Translations under genes and position numbers: made by a program
Notes under the pieces: model-generated
What the model was told of the DNA's origin: nothing
Seen by the model: only the letters and a program-made list of their open reading frames with translations
Databases searched by the model: none
Shown: positions 1-8,098 of the stretch, one piece after another
Numbering within the stretch: the first letter of the stretch is position 1
Layout: each line of letters opens with the position of its first letter
Assembly: GCA_000621405.1 (NCBI GenBank)
Contig: JHYK01000011.1
Location: 59,577 to 123,576, forward strand
Direction of reading: 5' to 3'
Source of the DNA: Lachnospiraceae bacterium AC3007
GTDB lineage: Bacteria > Bacillota > Clostridia > Lachnospirales > Lachnospiraceae
DNA length: 64,000 bases

Positions 1-2
1 GA

Positions 3-1328
3 AGGCCGCGGCTCTTTGAAGCAAAGCAGCAGGTGAAGACTGTGAATGCAGACAGAAGACATAAGGCGCCGGGGAAGAGATTTCGCGCGAAGTCCGTCTC
101 CAGGATCGAGCTGGATGCCGATCCGTCACTCGAGGTCGACTTCATAACGGCTACACCCCGTATGGCGCTGTATATGAAGTACAGCACCGACATATACAGG
201 ATATATCTGAAGTACATCGCGCCGGAGGATATACATGTATATTCCTGCGATGAGGTTTTTATTTACGCGACACCGTATCTCAATACGTACGGCATGACCG
301 CTCATGAGCTTGCGATGACGATGATAAGAGACGTCCTTACATCCACGGGCATCACGGCTACCGCGGGCATAGGCACCAATCTGTACTTAAGCAAGGTCGC
401 GATGGATATAGTCGCCAAGCACATGCCGGCGGATAAGGACGGAGTGAGGATAGCCGAGCTGGATGAGATGGGCTACAGGAGACAGCTGTGGTCACACACT
501 CCGATCACTGATTTCTGGGGCGTCGGAGGAGGTATCGCAAGACGCCTTGCAGGCCTTCATCTTTTTACCATGGGCGATATCGCGATGTATTCCGAATACA
601 GCGAGGACAGCCTGTACAGGACTTTCGGAGTCAATGCCGAGCTGCTGATAGACCACGCCTGGGGCTGGGAGCCGTGTACGCTCGAATATGTGAAGAGTTA
701 TGTGCCGGCCACGAACAGCATGAGCTCGGGACAGGTGCTCACAAGACCTTATGCATATCAGGAGGCTGCCATAATAGTCAGGGAGATGACGGACCTTCTG
801 GCCCTCGATCTTGTCAGGAAGCACGTGGTCACTGACCAGATCACGCTCACTCTGTCCTATGAGCACTTTGGCAGTCAGGCCGAGATAGATTCATATAAGG
901 GCGAGGTGCATTATGACTATTACGGGCGTCCTGCTCCGAGACACGCTCACGGCACAGCGAATCTTGCAGAGAAGACTTCTTCCACGGAAGTCATCATCGA
1001 TGCGATGATGGAGCTTTTTGAGCGTATCGCTGACAAGTCTCTTAAGGTCCGACGCGTGAATGTATGCGCCTGCGATATCACGTCCTGCGAAGGAGCCGAC
1101 GAAGCAGAGGAAGAATATGAGCAGATGGATCTTTTTACCGATTACGGGGAGAGAGACAGGAAGAAGCAGGCCGAGGAAGAAAGACGACGCAAGGAAAATG
1201 CGCTCCAGCTGGCAGCGCTTGAGATAAAGGACAAATACGGAAGGAACGCTCTCCTGAAAGGAACTAATTTCCTAAAGGGAGCGATGACCAGAGAAAGGAA
1301 TAATCAGATCGGAGGACACAAGGCATGA
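3..1328 (+). CDS. Y-family (UmuC/DinB-type) DNA polymerase, 5' truncated by window edge
   Basis: Error-prone translesion polymerase of the Y family. The reading frame is open to the first bases of the window, so the N-terminal part with the first catalytic aspartate motif lies outside. The second catalytic motif is present as SCDEVF (bases 243-260), equivalent to the family S-x-D-E motif. It is followed by the helix-hairpin-helix 'GVGGGIARRLAGL' of the thumb and a little-finger domain. The C-terminus is highly charged. A GTG at 33 could be mistaken for a start, but the codons upstream of it continue the family sequence. The gene overlaps the downstream YolD-like gene by four bases (ATGA), so the two are probably translated together. 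In Firmicutes such UmuC-like polymerases commonly sit beside a yolD gene and are damage inducible; no LexA box can be judged because the promoter is outside. Confidence 0.9.
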   Translation, partial: RPRLFEAKQQVKTVNADRRHKAPGKRFRAKSVSRIELDADPSLEVDFITATPRMALYMKYSTDIYRIYLKYIAPEDIHVYSCDEVFIYATPYLNTYGMTAHELAMTMIRDVLTSTGITATAGIGTNLYLSKVAMDIVAKHMPADKDGVRIAELDEMGYRRQLWSHTPITDFWGVGGGIARRLAGLHLFTMGDIAMYSEYSEDSLYRTFGVNAELLIDHAWGWEPCTLEYVKSYVPATNSMSSGQVLTRPYAYQEAAIIVREMTDLLALDLVRKHVVTDQITLTLSYEHFGSQAEIDSYKGEVHYDYYGRPAPRHAHGTANLAEKTSSTEVIIDAMMELFERIADKSLKVRRVNVCACDITSCEGADEAEEEYEQMDLFTDYGERDRKKQAEEERRRKENALQLAALEIKDKYGRNALLKGTNFLKGAMTRERNNQIGGHKA

Positions 1329-1735
1329 ATGATTACAGCAGGATAATAGATCATCCCCATTATGTATCAAAGAAAAGACCTCATATGTCCATGACTCAGA
1401 GAGCAGCACAGTTTTCTCCCTTTGCGGCGCTGTCGGGATATGATGAGGCTGTGAATGAGACGCAGAGACTTACATCTGAGAAGATAATCCTCGAGGAAGA
1501 TGCGGAGAATGAGATAGACCGTGTATTGAGATTCGCAATGCTGTCCGGGAAGCCTGTGAAGATAGAATATTACGTCCCCGATGTGCTGAAGTCCGGCGGA
1601 TCATATGTGACTGTCACGGGGACTATATACAAGGCCGATATGCACGAGGATGTCGTGATAATGAATGACGGCACAGCGATCCTCATGTATAACATCTCTG
1701 ATGTGACGCTGGAGGAGACGGATACGGATCGGTGA
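1325..1735 (+). CDS. YolD-like family protein
   Basis: A 136-residue protein of the YolD-like family, partner of the preceding Y-family polymerase. The N-terminal half carries 'MSMTQRAAQFSPFAALSGYD', which I recognise from Lachnospiraceae YolD-like proteins. The C-terminal half is a short beta-rich domain. The start codon overlaps the polymerase stop. YolD-like proteins have been proposed to act like UmuD in regulating Y-family polymerases in Bacillus relatives; that role here is inference from pairing and family. There is no transmembrane segment or signal peptide. Confidence 0.85.
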   Translation: MNDYSRIIDHPHYVSKKRPHMSMTQRAAQFSPFAALSGYDEAVNETQRLTSEKIILEEDAENEIDRVLRFAMLSGKPVKIEYYVPDVLKSGGSYVTVTGTIYKADMHEDVVIMNDGTAILMYNISDVTLEETDTDR

Positions 1736-1748
1736 CGCAACTGATATG

Positions 1749-1820
1749 ACCGGTGACGCATCGACTCCGGATAAGATATCTGTCAGATACGGTCCGGCGA
1801 TGCATCGGTTAAGCACCGGT
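1749..1820. other. Long imperfect hairpin between convergent genes
   Basis: Arms ACCGGTG (1749-1755) and CACCGGT (1814-1820), with further pairing of GCATCG/CGATGC and CCGGA/TCCGG inside. It lies between the YolD-like gene and a convergent gene. It may serve as a two-way terminator, although no long T-run follows either side. Confidence 0.4.
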
Positions 1821-1837
1821 GAAGGATCCGGGACCCA

Positions 1838-2260
1838 TCAGTCCAGATCCGGAGACCAGCTGTCCTGCAGATCTTCTATGACTACATTTTCATCGACTTT
1901 TACGACGACCTGATAATCATCCTCGTACACTATCTCTCCGGGGAAGTTTGTATATACCACAAAATAAGGATGCTCATATCTTTCGAGAAGCCACAGCAGA
2001 GGATTGATCATCTTAAGCATCATCTCACTGTTTTCCATCTTGAAATAACAGATCACTTTTTCCTGACGTCTGCACTGCGGCGGCCACGGAAGCTCTTCGG
2101 CGAACCATTCATCTATCTCTTTGAAGAGACTGACATCTTCTTCGTTCATGACACCGTTTGTGACCATCTGATTCAGCATGCTGAATATGCCCTTGCCTGT
2201 CCTGGTATTAGCTGCAAGTTCTTTTCCCTGTATCCTGCAATACTTAAACTTAACTGCCAT
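1838..2260 (-). CDS. Hypothetical protein, 140 aa
   Basis: I do not recognise the family. The start ATG at 2260 is preceded on the minus strand by an A-rich AAAAAAAGGAG ribosome site. The protein is soluble, with no signal or membrane segment. Its middle contains 'EWFAEELPWPPQC', followed by a beta-strand-rich half. Composition and codon use look like the neighbours. It is a single-gene unit, convergent with the polymerase/yolD pair and divergent from surE. No function is proposed. Confidence 0.7.
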   Translation of the reverse strand: MAVKFKYCRIQGKELAANTRTGKGIFSMLNQMVTNGVMNEEDVSLFKEIDEWFAEELPWPPQCRRQEKVICYFKMENSEMMLKMINPLLWLLERYEHPYFVVYTNFPGEIVYEDDYQVVVKVDENVVIEDLQDSWSPDLD

Positions 2261-2419
2261 GGCGCGCTCCTTTTTTTGCTCCGACTGTCACATATCAATA
2301 ATAACATATATCAGATCATAGCATAAGATGAAAACTCACTCATGCTCCGGCGTAGATATACTGGTTTATCTATTATGAGTAGTGTATTATATATCTGTCT
2401 TAAGAGAAAAGAGGTGAAA

Positions 2420-3139
2420 ATGTCGAGAAAAATCCTTATTACAAATGATGACGGTGTGGATGCAGGAGGGATCAGAAGGCTTGCAGAAGCCGCGGCGGAT
2501 CTCGGAGAAGTATGGGTCGTTGCGCCGTCCGGCCAGTGCAGTGCATTGTCTCACAGCATTACATTAAGACACTCGATTGAAGTGCATCCCTATGATCTTG
2601 GTATTGAAAATGTACATGCGTTTTCCTGCTCGGGAACGCCAGGAGACTGCGTGAGAGTGGGGGCTTTGAGCGTCATGCCATATAAGCCGGATGTGGTTCT
2701 TTCAGGTATAAATTATGGATATAATCTTGCAACGGACATTCAGTATTCCGCTACGGCGGGCGCTGCCTTTGAAGCGGAATTTCAGGGCTTTCACGCGATA
2801 GCTCTTTCGGAAGGAGCGGTCGATTGTCATGAAGTTACCGACAGATATCTGAAAGAAATTCTTGAGGAACTTATCGATGAAAAATACATCCCGGGACAGA
2901 TGATAAATGTGAATTTTCCGGGGTGCCCGCTTAAGGAATGCAACGGGATATTAAGAGACAGAAAAGTATCCAGACGGGAATATTACAAAGATCATTATAA
3001 TGTTTTAAGAGAATTTTCCGACGGCGGAATGGAACTTATGGTGGAGGGTGTGCATGAGCCTGTAAGCGAGGAAAATACTGATTACGGAGCGATGATCACC
3101 CATCATGTCTCCATAGGAAGAGTGTGCAATATTCATTGA
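2420..3139 (+). CDS. surE: 5'/3'-nucleotidase SurE
   Basis: Metal-dependent survival protein E phosphatase (239 aa) that removes phosphate from nucleoside 5'- or 3'-monophosphates in the cytoplasm. Family motifs are intact: metal-binding NDDG at residues 9-12, 'GTPGDCV', and 'SGINYGYN' followed by 'YSATAGAAFE'. The start at 2420 is chosen because AAAGAGGTG lies just upstream and the protein then begins 'MSRKILITNDDG', as SurE proteins do; an in-frame upstream ATG at 2342 would add unrelated residues. The gene stands alone between a divergent unknown gene and the H1-like gene. Confidence 0.9.
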   Translation: MSRKILITNDDGVDAGGIRRLAEAAADLGEVWVVAPSGQCSALSHSITLRHSIEVHPYDLGIENVHAFSCSGTPGDCVRVGALSVMPYKPDVVLSGINYGYNLATDIQYSATAGAAFEAEFQGFHAIALSEGAVDCHEVTDRYLKEILEELIDEKYIPGQMINVNFPGCPLKECNGILRDRKVSRREYYKDHYNVLREFSDGGMELMVEGVHEPVSEENTDYGAMITHHVSIGRVCNIH

Positions 3140-3173
3140 AATATTCATTAAATTTTAAATAAAAAAAATAATA

Positions 3174-3203
3174 TTGGACTTAACGCATATTATGTGGCAT
3201 ACT
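3174..3203 (+). promoter_or_regulatory. Candidate promoter for the H1-like gene
   Basis: TTGGAC (3174-3179) and CATACT (3198-3203) with an 18-bp spacer, inside a strongly A/T-rich stretch between surE and the H1-like gene. This is a moderate match to sigma-A consensus. Confidence 0.35.
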
Positions 3204-3264
3204 GTTACATAGTTTTTATGAAAAAGATTTTACTATAGTTATTTTTTTTACAAGGAGATCAAAT

Positions 3265-3645
3265 ATGGCAACAAGGAAAACGGCAGCTACAAAGGCAGCA
3301 GCTAAAAAGACTACAGCAGCAAAGAAGACTACAGCAGCAAAGAAGACTGTAGCAAAGAAGCCTGCAGCTAAGAAGGCTGCAACAGCAAAGAAGCCTGCAG
3401 CTAAGAAGGCAACAACAGCAAAGAAGGCAACAACAGCTAAGAAGGCAACAACAACCAAGAAGGCAACAACAGCCAAGAAGGCAACAGCGGCTAAGAAGGC
3501 AACAGCAAAGAAGGCAACAACAGCCAAGAAGACAACCGTAAGGCCTGCTACTGTAGAAAAGAATAAGGCTCAGATCAAGGAACTTAAGGCTCAGGTCAGA
3601 ACTCTTCAAAGAAAGCTTGCAAAGATCAATGCTCTTACTCAGTAA
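3265..3645 (+). CDS. Lysine/alanine-rich histone H1-like protein
   Basis: A 126-residue, extremely basic protein. Residues 1 to about 92 consist almost only of Lys, Ala and Thr in degenerate 'AAKKATT'-type repeats, resembling the C-terminal tail of eukaryotic histone H1 and bacterial H1-like proteins (AlgP or Hc1 type). Residues from about 93 onward form a charged helix with heptad spacing ('IKELKAQVRTLQRKLAKI'), a likely coiled coil for dimerisation. A strong ribosome site (AAGGAGAT) precedes the ATG, and a strong terminator follows at 3700. DNA binding or nucleoid compaction is inferred from composition. Residual doubt: such low-complexity ORFs can vary in repeat number between strains. The opposite-strand ORFs here are only shadows of the repeat. 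Confidence 0.8.
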   Translation: MATRKTAATKAAAKKTTAAKKTTAAKKTVAKKPAAKKAATAKKPAAKKATTAKKATTAKKATTTKKATTAKKATAAKKATAKKATTAKKTTVRPATVEKNKAQIKELKAQVRTLQRKLAKINALTQ

Positions 3646-3699
3646 ATCTTAAGAAAAAGAGCATCGGATCAGGATCAGCGATCATTGCACATTTTATTA

Positions 3700-3727
3700 A
3701 CGGAGAGCTCAGGCTCTCCGTTTTTTT
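3700..3727 (+). terminator. Rho-independent terminator
   Basis: Perfect 9-bp stem ACGGAGAGC/GCTCTCCGT with loop TCAG, followed by seven Ts. It ends the H1-like transcript and lies only 44 bases before the ABC exporter start codon. Confidence 0.9.
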
Positions 3728-3771
3728 ATTTCGAAGAGCCGCCCGAAGGAAGATTTTTCAGGAGGAGAAAT

Positions 3772-4779
3772 ATGGAACCGATAATCCAGATCAAAGATGT
3801 GACAAAAGAATTCAAAGTATTGAACAGAAGAGAAGGGATAAAAGGAAGTCTTAAGGATCTCTTCTCTAGAGATTACAAGATCGTCCGCGCAGTCGATCAT
3901 GTCACGATGGATGTGATGCAGGGAGAGATCGTAGGATATCTCGGACCGAACGGCGCAGGCAAATCCACAACGATAAAAATGATGACGGGAGTGCTGGAGC
4001 CGACGTCAGGAGAGATAAGGGCAGCGGGGATCGTGCCTTACAAAAACAGGACAAAAAATTCACAGAAGATCGGAGTGGTATTTGGACAGAGAACCCAGCT
4101 TTGGTGGGCTCTGCCGCTGATAGAATCATTTAAGTTATTGAAAGATATCTATCAGATATCAGACGAAAAATATCGCAGTATGCTTGACCTGTATCAGTCA
4201 CTCGTGGATATAGAGCCGCTGCTGCATAAGCCTGTGCGGCAGATGTCTCTGGGACAGAGGACTTTAAGCGATATCCTCGCGGCATTTCTTCATGATCCCA
4301 ATATCGTGTATCTTGATGAGCCGACCATAGGACTGGATGTGTCAATGAAGTCAAAGATACGTCTTTTGATCCATGCGCTCAATGAGCAGAACAACACCAC
4401 AGTCATCCTTACCACGCATGACATGGGCGACGTGGATGCTCTATGCAGAAGGATAGTCATCATAGATCACGGCAAGATGCTCTACGACAACGACATAGAA
4501 AATCTCAAAGGACTGTTCGGATCTTACCGCACGCTGAAGATCCGCACGGACGGTGACATGAATAAAAAAGCGGAGGGGATCGGAGCAGAGTTCCCTGATC
4601 TTTCCGTAAAGGTGAGCGAGGATGACGAGTGGATATCAATCCTCGTGGATGAAGGAAAGATAAAGGTGATGGAAGTGCTGCATCAGCTCGAAGAAAAAGA
4701 AGTGATACGCGATATGCAGCTTGATGAGATATCCACGGAAGATGTGATTAAAAAGATCTATGAGGGAGGAGAGGCATGA
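3772..4779 (+). CDS. ABC exporter ATP-binding protein (COG4586 type)
   Basis: Cytoplasmic ATPase (335 aa) of a three-gene ABC-2 exporter. It has Walker A GPNGAGKS, a signature 'MSLGQRTLSD', Walker B 'IVYLDEPTIGLD', and the switch His in 'TTHDMGD'. The long N-terminal segment before Walker A and the 'FGQRTQLWW' Q-loop are typical of the COG4586 group, whose partners are two dissimilar permeases (COG4587 and COG3694), exactly as found here. The start at 3772 follows AGGAGGAG; the longer frame from 3685 would run through the terminator hairpin. The substrate is unknown. It overlaps the next gene by four bases. Confidence 0.88.
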   Translation: MEPIIQIKDVTKEFKVLNRREGIKGSLKDLFSRDYKIVRAVDHVTMDVMQGEIVGYLGPNGAGKSTTIKMMTGVLEPTSGEIRAAGIVPYKNRTKNSQKIGVVFGQRTQLWWALPLIESFKLLKDIYQISDEKYRSMLDLYQSLVDIEPLLHKPVRQMSLGQRTLSDILAAFLHDPNIVYLDEPTIGLDVSMKSKIRLLIHALNEQNNTTVILTTHDMGDVDALCRRIVIIDHGKMLYDNDIENLKGLFGSYRTLKIRTDGDMNKKAEGIGAEFPDLSVKVSEDDEWISILVDEGKIKVMEVLHQLEEKEVIRDMQLDEISTEDVIKKIYEGGEA

Positions 4780-5573
4780 GAAAATATCTCACCATGGCAC
4801 GGATGGGGATCATGGAATCCCTTCATTTCAGACTTGGAATGTTTGTGCTGGTAGTAGGTAATATCCTGTACCTTACGCTCATCTATTATCTCTGGAAGGC
4901 TGTCTATGCTTCATCAGGAACGGATGTGGTGAATGGTCTTACATTTAAGGATACGCTGATCTATCTTGTGCTTGCAACGGCATTGTACAGTTTTATGGAG
5001 ATGTATACCGTATGGGAGATCGGAAGGGACATACAGTCGGGAAAGATCGTGCTGGATCTCTTAAAACCCATTGAATACCAGAGCTATCTTTTCTGGTCTT
5101 TTTCCGGCTCTCTCATAGTGCATTTTGTGTGCGTTTTTCTTCCTACTTTTGTCATTGTTTTTATTGTTACAAAAGGGGGCATACCGCTGGGGATGAATCT
5201 GATCTGGTTTTTGATATCAGTGGTGATGGGAGTAGTGATCAATTTCTGCATCGATTACATCGTCGGAACGATATGTCTTTTTACCGAGTCGATATGGGGC
5301 ATAAATATCATGAAGCAGGTCATCGTGCTGCTGCTTTCGGGAGTGACGATACCTATTGCTTTTTTCCCGGAGCCGTTCAGGACGGTCGTGTATTATCTGC
5401 CTTTTCAGGCTGTGTATAATACGCCGCTTAAGATACTGCTTTCGGCGACACCCACGCTTGAGTCTACAGGATGGATGCTTTTAGTGCAGTTTTTCTGGTG
5501 CGTGGTGATGCTCCTTATCAGCAGGATATTCTGGCTTGTTTCCTTAAGGCAGATCACGGTGAACGGAGGCTGA
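4776..5573 (+). CDS. ABC-2 exporter permease (COG4587 type)
   Basis: A 265-residue integral membrane protein with about six hydrophobic helices and no signal peptide. It begins inside the stop of the ATPase gene (ATGA) and lies two bases before the second permease gene, so it is the first membrane half of a heterodimeric ABC-2 exporter. An amphipathic 'WEIGRDIQSGKIVLDLLKPI' segment after the second helix is characteristic of this family's cytoplasmic coupling region. The exported substrate cannot be predicted. Confidence 0.85.
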   Translation: MRKYLTMARMGIMESLHFRLGMFVLVVGNILYLTLIYYLWKAVYASSGTDVVNGLTFKDTLIYLVLATALYSFMEMYTVWEIGRDIQSGKIVLDLLKPIEYQSYLFWSFSGSLIVHFVCVFLPTFVIVFIVTKGGIPLGMNLIWFLISVVMGVVINFCIDYIVGTICLFTESIWGINIMKQVIVLLLSGVTIPIAFFPEPFRTVVYYLPFQAVYNTPLKILLSATPTLESTGWMLLVQFFWCVVMLLISRIFWLVSLRQITVNGG

Positions 5574-5575
5574 TC

Positions 5576-6379
5576 ATGGAAAGAAAAACTATAGGATTTT
5601 ATCTGAAGATATATCTTAAACTGATCGCTCAGGACATAAAGAGCAAGATGAGCTACAGAGCTGATTTTATAATATCCACCATCGGAATGGTGTGTACCAA
5701 CATAGCGGGTTTTATAAGTTTCTGGATACTCTTTCAGAACTTCCCCTCAGTCAACGGATGGACATATTATGAGATGCTGTTTCTGTACGGATTTTCGCTG
5801 ATAGCCATAACGCCTGTGCAGTGTCTTTTTGACAACAACTGGAGCCTCAGGATAAATGTGTTTTCCGGAGACTTTATAAAGTACTGCTTCCGCCCCATCA
5901 ATATCTTCTTTTATTATCAGTCGGAGATATTTGACGTGAAGGGACTGGGACAGCTGGCTTTCGGCATAGGAACGCTTGCGTATGCATGGTATAAGCTGGC
6001 TCTGCCTGTAACGGCATTGATGGTGATCAAAACGATCGTATTCCTTATCACGGCTTCGCTCATTATGATGGCGATGCAGAATGCTGCAGCGGCGTCCTGC
6101 TTCTGGATCGAGAACTCATTCTATCTTCTGGATCTGGCGTTTCGGTTCAAGGATTATGCAAAGTATCCGGTCACCATATTCGGACCGGTATTCCGGTTTA
6201 TATTTACATTCCTTCTGCCGATAGCTTTTATCGCCTACTATCCGAGCCTTGTGATACTGCGTCCCGATGAGGTGCCGGTCCTGTCGTGGCTGTCGCCTGT
6301 GATAGGGATAGTCTTTTTCTATATCAGCTACAGGATATGGATGTACGGCGCCTCGAGGTACAGCGGCACAGGATCATAA
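5576..6379 (+). CDS. ABC-2 exporter permease (COG3694 type)
   Basis: A 267-residue membrane protein, second permease half of the exporter. The start at 5576 follows GGAGG two bases after the previous stop; the longer frame from 5471 overlaps the first permease and adds nothing hydrophobic. A 'FSGDFIKYCFRPINIFFY' stretch mirrors the coupling segment of the first permease. The gene ends five bases from the 3' end of the convergent trpZ gene. Confidence 0.85.
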   Translation: MERKTIGFYLKIYLKLIAQDIKSKMSYRADFIISTIGMVCTNIAGFISFWILFQNFPSVNGWTYYEMLFLYGFSLIAITPVQCLFDNNWSLRINVFSGDFIKYCFRPINIFFYYQSEIFDVKGLGQLAFGIGTLAYAWYKLALPVTALMVIKTIVFLITASLIMMAMQNAAAASCFWIENSFYLLDLAFRFKDYAKYPVTIFGPVFRFIFTFLLPIAFIAYYPSLVILRPDEVPVLSWLSPVIGIVFFYISYRIWMYGASRYSGTGS

Positions 6380-6384
6380 GTTTT

Positions 6385-7185
6385 TCAGGAGTCTTTCTCT
6401 GAGGTGAGCAGCATCCTGTCGTTATCCAGGGCTTTGCCTGATATCGACTTAAATCTCTCAAGGAGATCTTCGACCTTCATGGAGCCTCTTTCGCTGCCCG
6501 ATACATCGAGGATGATACGGCCTGCATCCATCATGAGAGTACGGGTGCCGAGCTTCAGGGCGGACTGCATGTTATGGGTGATCATAAGGCATGTAAGATG
6601 ATCTTTTTTCACCACCTCTTCCGTGATGGCGAGGACCTTATCTGCGGCAGCGGGATCGAGGGCTGCCGTGTGTTCATCCAGGAGCAGAAGGCTAGGCGGA
6701 TTGATCGTGGCCATCAGCAGCGTGACGGCCTGTCTCTGTCCTCCGGACAGCAGGCCCATGGGCTGCTTCATTCGGTCCTCAAGACCCATTTCAAGCTGCC
6801 TGAGCATTTCGCGAAATTCTTTTTTCTGACCGGAGCCTGCCATGGAGAGCCACCCGCCGTGCCCTGCGGCAAGGCTCAGATTTTCTTCTATCGTCATGCC
6901 CGGCGCTGTGCCTCTCATCGGGTCCTGAAAAAGACGTCCGATCTTGCGGGCTCTTAAGTACTCGGGCATCATGGTGATGTCTTCTCCGTCGAGGGTTATC
7001 CTTCCCTCGTCAGTGAAAAAACTGCCGGCTATCGCGCCGAAGAGCGTTGATTTACCTGCTCCGTTTGCGCCTATTATCGTGATGAATTCTCCGTCATCCA
7101 CATCAAGGCAGAGGTCATCGAGAGCAAGCTTTGAATCGGCCGTACCGGGATTAAAGGTTTTTGATATATGGGATATATTAAGCAT
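6385..7185 (-). CDS. trpZ: Tryptophan ABC transporter ATP-binding protein
   Basis: ATPase subunit (266 aa) of an importer of the TrpXYZ/ABC_sub_bind type. It has Walker A GANGAGKS, signature 'LSGGQRQAV', and Walker B 'LLLLDEHTAALD' with the usual D-E; the family has His instead of Pro after the Glu. It is the third gene of the trpX-trpY-trpZ transcript and overlaps the permease by eight bases. Substrate assignment rests on the T-box upstream of trpX, whose specifier reads UGG, and on the known association of this transporter family with tryptophan in Firmicutes. Confidence 0.85.
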   Translation of the reverse strand: MLNISHISKTFNPGTADSKLALDDLCLDVDDGEFITIIGANGAGKSTLFGAIAGSFFTDEGRITLDGEDITMMPEYLRARKIGRLFQDPMRGTAPGMTIEENLSLAAGHGGWLSMAGSGQKKEFREMLRQLEMGLEDRMKQPMGLLSGGQRQAVTLLMATINPPSLLLLDEHTAALDPAAADKVLAITEEVVKKDHLTCLMITHNMQSALKLGTRTLMMDAGRIILDVSGSERGSMKVEDLLERFKSISGKALDNDRMLLTSEKDS

Positions 7186-8098
7186 TGTCTTTCCTTTTCA
7201 GCATCATCTTTCTCTGCATCATCGGGAGCCTTGACTTGAAATAAGGTCCCGCTATGGCTATCACAACTATCACCGATGATATGAGCTTCAGCATGTAAGC
7301 GGGCATATTGAGCCGCAGCGCTATGGTATATACAAGCCTGAATATCACTGCGCCCGCGACGGCTCCCACTGCCTTAGTCGTGATACCGCCTTTTGTAAAT
7401 AAAGTCTGTCCGATGAGAAGCGATGCGAGCGCTATCGTCACCATGCCGGATCCGATATCGATATTGACTGATTTCTGTGACTGTGCCAGAAGACAGCCGC
7501 TCAGCGCCGTGAATGAATTAGCGATGCAAAGCCCCACAGTCGTTGTAAAAGCCGGATTGACGGAAGATGATCTTACCATGTCGGGATTGTTGCCTGTGGC
7601 ACGTATGGCAAGACCCAGTCTTGTGCGGAGAAAGACAGAGAGGAATACGATGACCAGAGCGACTGCGATGAACGGGATGATGAGCTTGCTGCTGTCTTCA
7701 AGGATAGTGCCTTTGAGACTGTCTTTTAACATGGAGAATATCGTATCGGTCTTATTCATGTTCAAAAGGGATGAATTACCCATGATGGCGATATTGACCG
7801 AGTACCAGGCCGTATTGACTATGATGCCGGCGAGCAGGCTCTCTATGCCCATCTTTGTCTGAAGCACGGACACCACAAATCCCGAAAGCACCCCGGCAGC
7901 CATGGCCGCCGGAATGGAGAGACAGGGATGTCCTGCGATCGCGACCACCGCTCCGACGGTAGCTCCCATGGTGAAGCAGCCGTCGGTCGAGAGGTCGCAT
8001 ACATTAAGCATTGTGTAGCTCAGATACAGAGCCAGTACAGTGAGTGCTCCTGTAAGTCCGAGTTCAAGCGCTGTCTGGATAAGTGAATACATGATCAT
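7178..8098 (-). CDS. trpY: Tryptophan ABC transporter permease
   Basis: A 306-residue permease with eight or more hydrophobic helices, similar in type to the LivH/RbsC branched-chain and sugar permeases ('DLSTDGCFTMGATVGA' near the N-terminus). It starts inside the trpX stop codon (ATGA). A second ATG two codons in is equally possible. With trpX and trpZ it forms one T-box-controlled transporter. The tryptophan role is inferred from the leader, not from the permease itself. Confidence 0.85.
   Translation of the reverse strand: MIMYSLIQTALELGLTGALTVLALYLSYTMLNVCDLSTDGCFTMGATVGAVVAIAGHPCLSIPAAMAAGVLSGFVVSVLQTKMGIESLLAGIIVNTAWYSVNIAIMGNSSLLNMNKTDTIFSMLKDSLKGTILEDSSKLIIPFIAVALVIVFLSVFLRTRLGLAIRATGNNPDMVRSSSVNPAFTTTVGLCIANSFTALSGCLLAQSQKSVNIDIGSGMVTIALASLLIGQTLFTKGGITTKAVGAVAGAVIFRLVYTIALRLNMPAYMLKLISSVIVVIAIAGPYFKSRLPMMQRKMMLKRKDNA

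Noticed and set aside
3216..3527. Hydrophobic Ala/Val/Phe-rich minus-strand ORF opposite the H1-like gene
   Set aside because: It is the reverse reading of AAG/GCA-type repeats and arises automatically from the Lys/Ala repeat.
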